This document shows positions 1 to 11,970 of a stretch of 64,000 bases of DNA, in pieces; position 1 is the first letter of the stretch; each line of letters opens with the position of its first letter. The position numbers and the translations under genes were made by a program. The stretch spans positions 1 through 64,000 of the forward strand of contig NZ_LR214951.1 in assembly GCF_900660485.1 (NCBI RefSeq), read 5' to 3'. A model generated the notes under the pieces. It had not been told where the DNA came from and made no database searches. It was given only the letters and a program-made list of their open reading frames with translations. Origin of the DNA: Mesomycoplasma neurolyticum. GTDB taxonomy: Bacteria; Bacillota_I; Bacilli_A; Mycoplasmatales; Metamycoplasmataceae.

Positions 1-2379
1 ATGGAAAATAATAAAAAAATAGTTTTAAGTGTTAAAAATCTAAAAAAATATTTTCAAAATAAAAACTCAATTACAAAAGCAATTGATGGTTTATCTTTTG
101 ATTTATATGAAGGTGAAATTTTAGGTCTAATTGGTGAATCTGGAAGTGGTAAAACAACTGTAGGTAGATCTCTTATAAGATTAATTGAAGATAAAAATGG
201 TCAAGTTATTCTCAATAATGAAATTATTACTGGTAAAAAAATTTCAAGAAAAAAAGATCGTTTTTTAAGAAAAAATATGCAAATGATTTTTCAAGATCCA
301 CATGCATCTTTAAATCCACAAAAAAACATTTATTCTATTTTGAAAGAGCCTTTAAAAGTTAATAATGTAATTAAAGAAAAAATGCAGGATATTTTTTCTG
401 ATTGAGAAAACATAACAGATAATTTTAAATATGAATTTATTAAGAAATATCATCAAATTAAATTAGATAATAATAATATTATTATTCAAAATGCTGAAAA
501 TTATTTTGGTGATTGAAGAAACACATTTCGAAAAATTAATTTTAATAAAATTTATCATACAACAAAATCATATGAAGAAGTTTTTAATTCATTTTATCTT
601 TATATAACACAAAGACAGTTTTATGAATCTAATGCAATAAATCAACTTTATAAAAATTCATCTAAGCTTTTATCTTTTTATTTTGAAAAACAAAAAGATT
701 ATCGTGAAAAGAAATTTTCTTTTGATGAAAAAGATTTAGTTGAAACAAAACAAGAATTACTATTTAGAAGAAAATTACTTTATGATACAGAAGAAAACTA
801 TAATAATAAAGAAAAATTAAAAAAATTAAAAAAATTATTAAAAGAAAAAACTGAAGAATATAAAGAAAATATAAGTAATTCTAATAAATATTTAAAAAAT
901 TTTATTGATCAATTTAAAAATGAAGCATTGTTAAACAAAAATCAAGCTTATAGCCAATATGATTTTTATGTTTTCTCTAATTTTTACAAAAAATATTTAG
1001 TTAATAAAAAATCTAAAAATATTTTATCTAAAAAATATTATTCAAAAAATAAAGAACATTTATTAAAAAATTTAAAGTATTTATCTATTGAAAACATTGA
1101 TGATTTAATTAAAAAAATTCAATATTTTAATGAAGATACTTTAAAACTTTTTGCAAATAAATATGTAAAAATTATTGATGAAAATAATCTTATTTCTTTA
1201 TCTACTAAAGACTTAGAAGCAAAAATTATCGATGAATATGAAAAACTTGATTTAAGTTATTATTTTGAACTAGCTAATAATGCTAAGAAAAAATTTGAAC
1301 AAGAAATTGCTGAAATAAAAGAAGAAATTTTGTTTGTTAACTCAAAAATTATTAAAACCAAAAGCCATGAAAAATATAATTTATTAAAATATCAACTTGC
1401 AGATAAAAAATATAAAAAAGCTCAATGTGTGTTTAAAAGTGAACTTAATAAATATTTAGTAAATTTTAATGCTTGATTAAAACAAATTCAAAATTTAATT
1501 TCGTTAAAAGATAAAGAAATTATTAAAATTCATGAAAAACAAAAGGAATTAGATCGCCATTATCGTGAAATCTATCAGAAATTTTTAATTTGATTAAAAA
1601 ATAAAATGCTTGATGAAAAACATGATAAAAACTTTATAAAATCTATTATAAATCATTTCAAACAAAAAAATAATGATAAAAAAGATAATTTTAAAAGATA
1701 TGATGAAGAAATGGTAGAAATAAATAAACTTTATTATAAAATATTATTTTTATTAAGAATACATAACAACAAACTTAATTGAAACACTAAAAAACAAATT
1801 AAAAGTATTCTTTATAGTGAAACAATATTTAATATTTTAGAAGAAGTAGGTTTATTAAGACAATTTGTTTATCGTTATCCACATGAATTTTCAGGTGGGC
1901 AAAGACAAAGAATTGTTATTGCAAGAGCTCTAATTAGTGAACCAAAAATAATTATTGCTGATGAGCCAATTGCTTCCTTAGATATTTCAATTCAAGCGCA
2001 AATTGTTAATTTATTAAAAGAAATTGTTGCAAAAAAGAAAATTTCAATGATTTTTATAGCTCATGATTTATCAATGGTTGAATATGTAGCTGATAAAATT
2101 ATGATTATGCATTTTGGTAAAGTTGTAGAACAAGGTAATGTTAAAGAAATTTATGAAAATCCAAAACACCCTTACACAATTAATTTATTCAAATCAATAC
2201 CGAAAATTTCAAATGCTAATATTCCTTTTATAGCTTCTGAATTTCAAAATAATTACTTAATTGAACAAACACAAGAACAAAATCCTATTATTACAAAACA
2301 AGTTAAAAATAGTGAAAGCCATTTTGTAAGTGGTACAGAAAAACAATTAAAAGAATGATTAAATAATGAAGAAAATTAA
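1..2379 (+). CDS. oppF: Oligopeptide ABC transporter ATP-binding protein OppF with a very large internal insertion
   Basis: Cytoplasmic ATPase of the Opp oligopeptide importer; hydrolyses ATP to drive peptide uptake. The Walker A motif GESGSGKTT is at about residues 45-53, the Q-loop IFQDPHASLNP at about 97-107, the signature FSGGQRQR at about 630-637, Walker B IIIADEPIASLD at about 650-661 and the H-loop AHDLS at about 686-690. Between the Q-loop region (EPLKVNN, about 117-123) and the helical lead-in to the signature (EEVGLLRQF, about 613-621) lies an insertion of roughly 490 residues, rich in Lys, Glu and Asn and predicted coiled coil. The protein is therefore 792 aa against about 320 aa for bacterial OppF. 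Reading needs TGA as Trp several times. It begins at the first base of the window; that ATG fits the usual N-terminus, but the upstream context is not visible. The other opp genes presumably lie upstream. Certain as OppF/DppF-type; substrate range is inferred. Confidence 0.93.
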
Positions 2380-2776
2380 TTATTTTTGAAAAAAATACAT
2401 TATTAAAAAAATAACAAAATGAGATTATTCATTTATTTTTATATGGTTTATTATTTTTTTAATAATGTTTTTATTATTAATTTTTTCATTTAATAAACTG
2501 GTTTGATATAAAGCTGCCATGATTATAGCAGGATTAAATATTGCTAAATTGTTATTTACAATTATTTTGCGTTTAGGTTTGTTCGAAACTTTTAGTTTAA
2601 AAAAACAGATTTATAGTTATAACAAAGAAATAAAACAAAAAAAACATGACCAAAAATTAGATGAACATTTAAAAAAATATTATGTAAATAAAAAAAATAA
2701 AACTAATTTAAACTTGCTTATAGATTTTTTATTAGCAATGCTTTTATTTATTTTATCTTTACCATTTGAAATTTAA
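2366..2776 (+). CDS. Small integral membrane protein, unknown function
   Basis: A 136-residue protein that starts 14 bases inside the end of oppF, so it is probably translated from the same mRNA. The ATG at 2366 is the only one that includes the first hydrophobic stretch (residues about 17-40, IFIWFIIFLIMF). Further hydrophobic segments are at about 48-65 and near the C-terminus (LLIDFLLAMLLFIL), separated by a strongly basic Lys-rich stretch. This predicts three membrane helices with a positively charged cytoplasmic loop. There is no recognisable family motif. The position directly behind oppF suggests an accessory membrane component or simply an operon tail; this is inference. Confidence 0.6.
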
Positions 2777-2821
2777 ATATAACTTTTTTAGTTTTTCAGT
2801 ATAAAAATATTAAATTTAAAG

Positions 2822-2878
2822 TATAATAATTTTATAAACATTATTAAAAAAAAGATCTAATTTATTCTGCTTTATAAT
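2822..2878 (+). promoter_or_regulatory. Putative promoters of the pdh operon
   Basis: Two consensus -10 hexamers, TATAAT at 2822-2827 and TATAAT at 2873-2878, lie upstream of pdhA in the 176-base gap after the opp region. No convincing -35 is seen, as is usual in mycoplasmas. An AAAGGAG element at 2929-2935 is 17 bases from the pdhA ATG, rather far for a ribosome binding site; a weaker GAAGAA lies closer. Confidence 0.4.
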
Positions 2879-2952
2879 ATATTTTTTATAAAAAGTTTTA
2901 TTAATGTTTATATTTTTTTTGAAAATCAAAAGGAGAATTAAAGAAGAATTAT

Positions 2953-4064
<1,112 letters not shown>

Positions 4065-4065
<1 letters not shown>

Positions 4066-5072
4066 TGTCAGATAAAAAAATTGCTTTAAATAATATTGGT
4101 GCAGTTACAAATGCAATTGATTTAATGATGGAAAAGGACAAAACTGTTGTTCTTTGAGGTGAAGACTCTGGTTATGAAGGTGGGGTTTTTAGAGCAACTG
4201 AAGGGTTGCAAAAAAAACATGGAGTAGAAAGAGTGTTTGATGCTCCTATTGCTGAAGCAAGTATCATGGGAGTTGCTGTTGGTGCAGCTATTAATGGCCT
4301 AAAACCTATTGCTGAAATGCAATTCCAAGGATTTGCTTACCCAGCTTTCCAACAATTAATGACTCATGCTGCTAGATATAGAAATAGAACTAGATCAAGA
4401 GTTACAATTCCTTTAGTACTAAGAATGCCAATGGCTGGAGGTGTTAGAGCTCTAGAACACCACTCAGAAGCTATTGAAGCATTATTTGCACACATTCCAG
4501 GATTGAAAGTTGTTATGCCTTCAACTCCTTATGATACAAAGGGATTATTGATTGCAGCTATTAATGACCCAGATCCAGTTGTATTTTTAGAACCTAAAAA
4601 AATATATCGTTCATTTAAACAAGAAATTCCTGAAGGTATTTATGAAGTGCCAATTGGAAAAGCTAATGTTTTAGTACCTGGTGAAAGTATTACTGTTGTA
4701 ACTTATGGTGCACAAGTACATGAGTGTTTAGCTGCTCTTAAAGAGTTAAAAGAAAAACGTTCAGATATTAGTGTTGAATTAATAGACTTAAGAACAATTA
4801 AACCAATTGATACAACAACAATTGTTGAATCAGTTAAAAAAACTGGAAGACTTTTGGTTGTTCATGAAGCTGTTAGATCATTCTCAGTGTCAGCTGAAAT
4901 TATTTCAAGAGTTAATGAAAAAGCATTTGAATTTTTATTAGCACCATCAGCAAGATTAACTGGTTATGATATTACAGTTCCACTAGCACGTGGTGAAAAT
5001 TATCATGCAATTACAGCACAAAAAGTTGTTGATAAAATAATTGAAGTGGTAGATTGAGAACCAACTGAATAA
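4065..5072 (+). CDS. pdhB: Pyruvate dehydrogenase E1 component, beta subunit
   Basis: Beta subunit of E1, 335 aa. The ATG at 4065 shares a base with the pdhA stop and follows GGAGG at 4053-4057. Family signatures are GEDSGYEGGVFRATEGL near the N-terminus, EMQFQGFAYPAFQQL, the transketolase-pyrimidine-type segment LRMPMAGGVRALEHHSE, and the C-terminal transketolase fold with VTYGAQVHECLAA. The last residues after an internal TGA (Trp) are EPTE. It pairs with PdhA, and the E1 heterotetramer binds the subunit-binding domain of PdhC. Regulation follows the operon. Confidence 0.97.
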
Positions 5073-5150
5073 TAAAAAAACATTGTTTTATAAATAAATA
5101 AGTTAGAATTTAAATTAATAATTTTTAAAACACAAAAGAAAGGAAAAAAC

Positions 5151-6095
5151 ATGACTAAACCATTAGTAACCCCTATTGCTAGAGCTGTTGCTAAAAGATT
5201 AGGTGTTGATTTAAACCTAATTACACAAGGTAGCGGACCTAACAATAGAATCACTAAAGATGATGTTATTGCTTTTAGTCAAAAGCAAATGTCTAGTAGT
5301 ACAACTGTTACTACTCAAGCTCCAACTCCTGAGGTAGTAACTACTACAACTGCTACAACTACATCTACAGTTTCAAATCAAAGTTCAACTTTAGAAACTA
5401 AAAGAGTTAAAATTACTCCAATTAGAAAAGCCATTGCAAAAGCAATGATTAATTCAAGAGATAATGTTGCTTACTTCAGTTTGGTTAACGAAATTGATGT
5501 AACAAAATTATGAAACTTAAGAAAAGAAATTGTTGAAGATGTTCAAAAAACAACTGGTGTAAAATTAACATTTTTACCATTTATTGCAAAAGCTATACTA
5601 ATTGCTTTAAAAGAATTTCCAATTATGGCAGCTAAATATGATGAAGCTGCAAATGAAATTGTTTATCCAGCTACATTAAACCTTGGAATTGCTGTTGATA
5701 CAGAAACAGGATTAATGGTACCTGTTGTTAAAGATGCACAAACTTTAAGTATGACTGCACTTGCAGCAGAAATTAGTCGTCTTGCGCTAGCAGCTAGAAA
5801 CAAAACTATCAAAGTAACAGAAATGCAAAATGGTTCATTCACTATCACTAACTATGGATCAGTGGGTGCTTTATTTGGAACACCTGTTATTAATTATCCT
5901 GAACTTGCTATTGCTGGTGTAGGAGCTATTGTTGATAGAGTTGTATTCAATAAACAAGGTGAAGTAAAACCAGCTAAAGTAATGAATATTACAATTTCAG
6001 CTGACCACAGATGAATTGATGGTGCAGATGCTGGAAGATTTATCGCAAGAGTAAAAGAGTTGCTTGAAAAACCAGAAGTTTTAGGAGTGTTATAA
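5151..6095 (+). CDS. pdhC: Dihydrolipoamide acetyltransferase (E2) lacking an N-terminal lipoyl domain
   Basis: Core acetyltransferase of the pyruvate dehydrogenase complex, 314 aa. It opens directly with a peripheral-subunit-binding domain (residues about 4-42, PLVTPIARAVAKRLGVDLN ... RITKDDVIAF). A Ser/Thr-rich linker follows, then the catalytic domain from about residue 75, ending with the active-site motif DHRWIDGADAGRF (His and Asp of HxxxDG). No lipoyl domain is encoded: the sequence upstream of the ATG at 5151 is non-coding, and a good AAAGGAAAA ribosome site precedes it. The lipoyl group must be supplied by the domain fused to PdhD. The 78-base gap to pdhB is the largest inside the operon. 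Confidence 0.95.
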
Positions 6096-6098
6096 TTT

Positions 6099-7991
6099 AT
6101 GCATAAGTTTAAATTCGCTGATATAGGTGAAGGATTACATGAAGGAGTAGTTGCTGAAATCTATAAAAATGTTGGGGATGAAGTTAAAGAAGGTGATTCA
6201 CTTTTTTCTGTAGAAACAGATAAAGTTACTTCTGATATACCTTCTCCAGCAACCGGGAAAATTGTTAAGATTTTAATGGCAGTTGGAGACACAATTCATG
6301 TAGGACAAGAAATTTATTATATTGATGATGGATCAGGCGACACAGAAGAAACAACTGAAACAGCTTCAAGCCAAGAAGTTGTTAAGGAAGAAGCACCTCA
6401 AGAAGGTGGAGCTTCTGTTGTAGGAGAAGTAAAAGTATCAAATGATTTATTTGATCTTTCAGCATTTGTCTCTCCAAGCACTTCATCTGAAGCAAAACCT
6501 GCAAAAAAAACATTCAATCGTTTTGCTAAAAAAGATAGACCTACCAAAACCACTGCAACTACATTAACAAAACCTGGAAAAGAAACTGGTAAGTTATATG
6601 ATAAAAACATTACAGAAACATTTGATGTTATTGTAATTGGTTCAGGTCCTGGTGGTTATTTAGCGGCTGAAGAAGCTGGTAAAGCAGGACTTAAAACATT
6701 AATTGTTGAAAAAGAGTTTTGAGGTGGTGTTTGTTTAAATGTTGGATGTATTCCAACTAAAGCATTATTAAAAACAGCTGAAATATACCATAGTGTTAAA
6801 CATGCTCATGAATATGGTATAGTAGGACAAGTTGATGTAAAAATTGATTGAAGCAAAATGCACGAGCGTAAATCAAAAGTTGTTAGTCAACTAACAAACG
6901 GAATTCAAGCTTTAATGAGAATGAACAAAGTAAAAACAATTTTTGGTAGTGCAAAATTTGTTGGCGCTCATGAAATTGAGGTTGAAAATAAAGTTTACCG
7001 TGGAAAAAATATTATTGTTGCAACAGGTTCATCTGATCGTGAATTAACACTACCAGGTTTTGAACAAGGTTACAAAACAGGTAAATTAATTACTTCAAAA
7101 GAAGCAATTAATTTAAAAGAAAAACCAAAATCATTAACAATTGTTGGTGGTGGTGTAATTGGTGTTGAATTTGCTCAAATTTTTGCTGCAGCAGGAACAA
7201 AAGTTGTTATTATTCAAAATATGCCTACAGTATTAGCTATGTTAGATCAAGACATTATCAAACAAGTTTCTAGCGACTTAAAAGAATTAGGTGTTGATGT
7301 TATAACTAATGCTAATACAACAAAATTTGAAAATGACACACTATATTATGAAGTGGATGGAAAAGAACACTTAATAAAATCAGATGTTACACTTGTCTCT
7401 GTCGGTAGAGTGCCTTCATCTCTTGGTTTAGAAGAAGTTGGAATAAAACTTGGTTCTAGAAAAGAATTATTAATTGATGAATTCTGTGAAACTAATGTTG
7501 AAGGTGTATATGGAATTGGTGATGTTGTTGGTCAAGCAATGTTAGCTCATGTTGCTTATCGTCATGCTGTTGTTGCTGTATCAAATATCTTGAAGAAAAC
7601 AGTTAAATTTAATGCCAAAACTGTTCCAGCATGTATTTATACAAGTCCTGAAATTGCCAGTGTAGGACTAACAGAACAACAAGCTAAAGATGCAAAATTA
7701 GATTTCATTAGTGTAAAACACCAATTTTCATTCATTGGTAAAGCATTAGCAGCTAACGAGCCAAAAGGGTTTGCTAAATTTATTATTGATAAAGAATATG
7801 GTGAAATTATAGGTTGTCACATTATTGGTGGAACAGCAACTGATTTAATTTCCGAAGTTGTTTTAGCAATAGAAAATGAAATTTCAATTTATGAAATTGC
7901 ATCAGCAGTTCATCCACATCCAACATTTAGTGAAGTATTGTGAGAAGCAGCAAGAAGTGCTGTACATCAGTTAGAAAAATTTAAAAAATAA
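6099..7991 (+). CDS. pdhD: Dihydrolipoamide dehydrogenase (E3) with an N-terminal lipoyl domain
   Basis: FAD/NAD-dependent E3, 630 aa. Residues 1-78 form a lipoyl domain ([11 protein letters not shown] ... [13 protein letters not shown]) with the modified lysine at Lys42. A linker rich in Thr, Glu, Ala and Lys (about 80-170) follows. The E3 proper has FAD-binding [18 protein letters not shown], the redox disulfide [17 protein letters not shown]-binding [13 protein letters not shown], and the C-terminal His-Glu dyad region [16 protein letters not shown]. It starts 3 bases after pdhC ends. As the only lipoyl domain in the operon it must serve E1, E2 and E3. A strong terminator closes the operon. 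Confidence 0.97.
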
Positions 7992-8008
7992 TTTTATTTA
8001 TTTATAAC

Positions 8009-8040
8009 AAAAAAAGCAGTCATTACGACTGCTTTTTTTA
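8009..8040 (+). terminator. Rho-independent terminator of the pdh operon
   Basis: AGCAGTC/GACTGCT stem flanked by A-tract and T-tract with a 5-base loop, 18 bases after the pdhD stop. The flanking A/T runs make it potentially active on both strands, ending the convergent tsaD transcript as well. The 144 bases from 8041 to 8184 are AT-rich with no other visible signal. Confidence 0.85.
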
Positions 8041-8184
8041 TCATCTAATTAAATTCAACTTTACATTTTAAAAATATTTTTTTAAAAAAGTAACTAAAAA
8101 TTATTTTTTATTAAAACTTAACATTTTATTTTTTAATATACAAATTTTATACATTTAAAATTAAACAAAAAATAGTTAAAATTG

Positions 8185-9123
8185 TTATTTTAATTTATAA
8201 ATTATTTCTGCAGCTTTTGCAATCATAGCTCCATTATCTGTGCAATATTTTAAATCAGGAATTAAAGCATTTTTATGTAATTTTAAAAATTCTTGCCTTA
8301 AGTATTTATTAGCTGAAACACCGCCTGACAACACAATAGAATTAACTTTATATATATTTAAAGCTTTTTTAAAAACATCTAACAAATAATTAATTGCTGT
8401 TTTTTGAAAACTAAATGCAATTTCATTAACTGGAATTTCGATATTTTTATTTTGAAAATTGTTAATTATATTAATAACTTGTGTTTTAATGCCACTAAAT
8501 GAAAAATCAAATTCATTTAATATTTTAGGTGTTGTTAGTTTTATTTTGGATTCATAATCAGTTTTAAATTCATAAAAAATTTTATCAATTAATGGTCCAC
8601 CTGGAAAACCAAGATTTAATTTACGTGCTACTTTATCATAAACTTCGCCAATTGCATCATCTTGAGTTTCACCAATTATGGTTATATCATTTTCATTATT
8701 TGCTAATAAAATTTGAGAATGTCCACCTGAAGTGAGCAAACCTAAAGCAGGGTAAATAATATCATTGTTAATAGCAGCGGAAAAAAAATGACCTTTTAAA
8801 TGATTTATAGGCTTAAGTGGTTTATTTAATGCAAGTGATAATGCTTTTGCAAATAAATAACCTATTTGTAAAGCACCTATCAATCCAGGTTTATTAGCAT
8901 ATGCAATGTAGTCAATTTTTTCTAGTGAAATAATTTTTTTAATTTCTTCTAATATAATAGCTATATTACTTGCATGTTCTCTTGAAGCTAATTCAGGAAC
9001 TGTCCCACCAAAATTTTTATGCAAATCAATTTGACTAAAAATTATATTGGCAATAATTTTTTTGTCTTCTAAAATTGCAAGCGATGTGTCATCATGTGTT
9101 GATTCTATACCTAAAATAATCAT
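8185..9123 (-). CDS. tsaD: tRNA N6-threonylcarbamoyladenosine synthase TsaD
   Basis: Catalytic subunit that transfers threonylcarbamoyl to A37 of ANN-decoding tRNAs, 312 aa. The start MIILGIESTHDDTSLAI at 9123 is preceded by GGAG and matches the universal N-terminus of the Kae1/TsaD family. The metal-binding HLKGHFFSA (His-x3-His), the LLTSGGHSQI segment, DAIGEVYDKVARKLNLGFPGG and the C-terminal LSGGVSANKYLR and CTDNGAMIA are all present. The family usually has CDDT near the N-terminus; here it is STHDDT. The partners TsaB and TsaE are encoded together at 37.5-38.5 kb; TsaC is not in the window. Confidence 0.96.
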   Translation of the reverse strand: MIILGIESTHDDTSLAILEDKKIIANIIFSQIDLHKNFGGTVPELASREHASNIAIILEEIKKIISLEKIDYIAYANKPGLIGALQIGYLFAKALSLALNKPLKPINHLKGHFFSAAINNDIIYPALGLLTSGGHSQILLANNENDITIIGETQDDAIGEVYDKVARKLNLGFPGGPLIDKIFYEFKTDYESKIKLTTPKILNEFDFSFSGIKTQVINIINNFQNKNIEIPVNEIAFSFQKTAINYLLDVFKKALNIYKVNSIVLSGGVSANKYLRQEFLKLHKNALIPDLKYCTDNGAMIAKAAEIIYKLK

Positions 9124-9195
9124 TTTTCTCCTTGTTTTTTTGTTAAATAATAAACTAATTATAAAAAAAATATTTGTTTTTTTAAAAAAAATGTG

Positions 9196-9201
9196 TATAA
9201 T
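9196..9201 (+). promoter_or_regulatory. -10 box of the 5S rRNA gene
   Basis: TATAAT at 9196-9201, preceded by TG, lies about 10 bases before the mature 5S sequence. It gives the 5S gene its own promoter, divergent from tsaD. Confidence 0.6.
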
Positions 9202-9210
9202 AATATCAAT

Positions 9211-9310
9211 AGTAGCCATAGCAAAGGTGAGCACCTGATACCATTCCGAACTCAGTAGTTAAGCCCTTTTACGCCGAAAATACCTGAAATAAGGGAAGAT
9301 AGGGAGCTAC
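9211..9310 (+). rRNA. rrf: 5S ribosomal RNA, free-standing
   Basis: The ends GTAGC and GCTAC pair as helix I. The core contains the conserved CCGAACTCAG-type loop (ccattccgaactcagtag) and the helix IV/V segment with the closing gggaagatagggagctac. At about 100 nt it is at the short end for mycoplasma 5S. A T-run follows immediately at 9311 and could serve as terminator. No 16S or 23S sequence is adjacent, so the 5S gene is separated from the rest of the rRNA operon, as described for several mycoplasmas. Ends are accurate to within 1-2 bases. Confidence 0.9.
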
Positions 9311-9347
9311 TTTTTTTTATTTTTTTGTTTGTCAGGAAAGGTGAATA

Positions 9348-10181
9348 ATGACTTTTAGCCATCAAATAAAATTAGAAATTTTAAATAAAAAAATGAAATT
9401 AAGTTCATTACTTTCATTTTTAAATGGTTTTCTTTTAACTTCTTGTGATGTAAAACAAAAAGAAATTTTAATTAAGATTAATAAGTCTAATATTTCATCA
9501 ATTTTAAAAGAAAAAATGCAATTTTTAAAAATTGACTATAAACCTTATCCAAAAAATAAAAACTGATTTTATATTAATAAAAAAGATATTAAAATTTCTA
9601 TGCAAATAAAAGAACCAAGGTATTTTTTTGCTGGGGCATTTTTAGCTGGTGGGACTATATCTAATTATAATTCCACATCATATCACTTACAAATTACAAC
9701 ATTAAATAAAAATATTGCATTATTAATGGTTAATAAATTAAATAAATATGATTTTAATTTTCATCTTATTTCCAAAAGTAATAAATATGTCATTTATGAA
9801 AAAAAATCAGAAAATATTTTAGATTTTCTAAATGCAATTGGGGCAATGGAGAGTTTTCAAACTTTTTTTGATATAAAAAGCATAAGAGATATAAAAAATA
9901 GTGCTAATAGAATAGCTAGTTTAGATGTTTATAACCAAAAAAAATTAGTTGACGCCTCAAATAAAATAATTGAAAATTATGAATTTATAGTTAAAAATAA
10001 TCTTGAGCATTATTTTGATGAACAACAATTAATTTTTTTTAAATTAAAAAAAGAAAAACCTTTTTTAAATTTAAATGAAATAACTAATATTTTAGCAACT
10101 AAATACAAAATTTTTAAAACTAAAAGTGCTCTTAATCATTGAAATATTAAGTTAAAAAAAATTGTTGAAAAAAATAAATAA
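9348..10181 (+). CDS. whiA: WhiA-type DNA-binding regulator
   Basis: A 277-residue WhiA/DUF199 protein. The N-terminal half is the homing-endonuclease-like (LAGLIDADG-derived) fold without endonuclease function, with the conserved FFAGAFLAGGTISNY and SYHLQITTLN segments. The C-terminal part is a helix-turn-helix, ISDIKNSANRIASLDVYN onwards, ending in LKKEKPFLNLNEIT. It begins 38 bases after 5S rRNA and may be read through from that promoter. In firmicutes WhiA affects cell division and ribosomal-protein operons; its mycoplasma role is inferred. Three TGA-Trp codons. Confidence 0.93.
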
Positions 10182-10257
10182 TTTTAATTACAAAAAAAAT
10201 AAATAATGTTATAATACTATTTTTTATATAACAAAAAGAAAGGATATATTTTTTTTA

Positions 10258-11769
10258 ATGTTAAAACAAACAAAGAAATTTGGTTTTTTCATTGCTTTAA
10301 CCATGCTTATTGGTTCGGTTGTAGGAATTGGGATATTTTTTAAAAATAATTCAGTTTCAAAAGCCACTAACCATGATGGTTGAACATGATTAATGGCATG
10401 AATTGTTGGCGGTATCATTTCTTTTGCTGCTGCTTTGAATTTTTCAGAGATTGGTACATCAAAAATTCCTAAACTCAATGGTCTTTCTTCGTGAATTTAT
10501 AGAGTTAAAGGAGCTAAAGTTGGTTATGCTATTAATGTAACTTTTATAATATTTTATTATGGTATTTTGTTTAGTGCGTTAGGCATTTTTTTAGCAGAAG
10601 CTATTTTATTTTTTTTAGGCTCTTTAGGTGCAATAAATCTTAGCAATGTTCCTTTTTGAGTGGCTGCACTTTTAGGCTTTATAATGGGTGCATTTATAGT
10701 TGTAACTAACATATTTTCAACAAAATCATCTGGATTAATTCAATCAACAACAGTTATATTAAAATTTTTACCTTTAATTGCTTCTGTATTTATTGGTATA
10801 ATATTTTTTAAAAGTAATAATTTAAATAGTGAATTAAATAGTGAAAGTTTTAATGCTTTTATTAATAAAAAAAGTTTTTTCAGCTTTAAAGGTTTAATAG
10901 TTGCGCTACCCGCTATTTTATTTGCATATGATTCATTTTTAATTGTTGGGAGTATTTCTTCAAAATTAAAAAAACCAAAAAGAGATCAATTTTTAGTAAT
11001 TTTAGTTGGTATGTCAATTGTTATTACATTATATTCATTAATAGCAATATCTTCAATATTACATAACCAAGGTGTTATTCATAAATTAATAGAAACTTCA
11101 CTTCCAAAGACAGCCGCTAACTTTATTTTACCTATAGTTTCATTTTTTATCATGGTTTCAATTTTTGGGACATATAATGGTGTTACATTAGCATTTTTAA
11201 CAGAATTAGAAACAGCTGCTAAAGTAGAAACAATATTTGGAATTAAATTTTTAAAAAATAAATTTGGAATTACAAAAACAAAATTTATTTACGTTTTTGC
11301 TTTATATTTAATTGTTTTTGTAATTTCTATATTACCATCCATCATTTTAAATAATGATCGTTTAATAGATGGGGTAACAAATTATCCAACTATTTTCTTT
11401 TTTATGGTTTATGCATTTAATGTTGTTGTTTATACAATTAAAAGAAAAAAAATTACAGAAACCACTAAATTAAATAATATTATTTTTTACACTGCAGCGT
11501 TAATTTTTGTAATAGGGATTTCAATAATTGAAGTAACATATTTTGTTTTATTAATAAGTGATGTATTTAATGAAAATTTTGAAACAACATGAGGTTTATT
11601 TATTGATGGTGACGCTTCAACTATTCCATCATATGTTGGATTGTTATTTTACTTTTTGATGTTAATTTTTGCAATTTCAATTCCATTTTTAAACTTTTAT
11701 CTTGAAAAATTAATTTTTAAAAGAAATATTATTAAAGAATTAGAACAAAAAATTCAATTATCAAAATAA
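10258..11769 (+). CDS. APC-superfamily amino acid permease
   Basis: A 503-residue integral membrane transporter with about 12 hydrophobic helices. The N-terminal FGFFIALTMLIGSVVGIGIFF carries the GSVVGIGIF helix-1 break characteristic of APC permeases, and helix 3/6 motifs such as LVALPAILFAYDSFLIVGSIS also fit. A TATAAT box at 10210-10215 and AAAGAAAGGA at about 10235-10243 precede the ATG. The last ~60 residues form two helices followed by a basic tail. Substrate cannot be told from sequence; mycoplasma homologues are generally called amino acid permeases. The gene is monocistronic, closed by a hairpin terminator. Confidence 0.85.
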
Positions 11770-11811
11770 TTTTTTATTTTAAGAAAAATAAAATTTTAAT
11801 TTATATTTTGC

Positions 11812-11839
11812 CTCATCATTTTTTGATGAGATTTTTTTT
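11812..11839 (+). terminator. Rho-independent terminator after the permease
   Basis: CTCATCA/TGATGAG stem (11812-11818 and 11824-11830) with a 5-base T-rich loop, followed by ATTTTTTTT. Confidence 0.85.
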
Positions 11840-11928
11840 ATTTTTTGATTAAAAAAATTTTTATTTATTAAAAAAATGGTATTTTTTTATTTTTTGCATA
11901 ATTATTTCATCTTTTAAAATTTAAACTT

Positions 11929-11934
11929 TATAAT
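11929..11934 (+). promoter_or_regulatory. -10 box of the lactonase/ula operon
   Basis: TATAAT at 11929-11934, 36 bases before the ATG. The ribosome site AAAGGAGAAAAA follows at about 11959-11970. No clear -35 is seen. The rest of 11840-11928 is featureless AT-rich DNA. Confidence 0.55.
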
Positions 11935-11970
11935 ATAAAAGTGTAAAAAATAATCTAGAAAGGAGAAAAA

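Noticed and set aside
9124-9234. N-terminal extension of tsaD starting at 9234
   Set aside because: It would run through the 5S rRNA start and promoter; the conserved TsaD N-terminus with its GGAG site begins at 9123.
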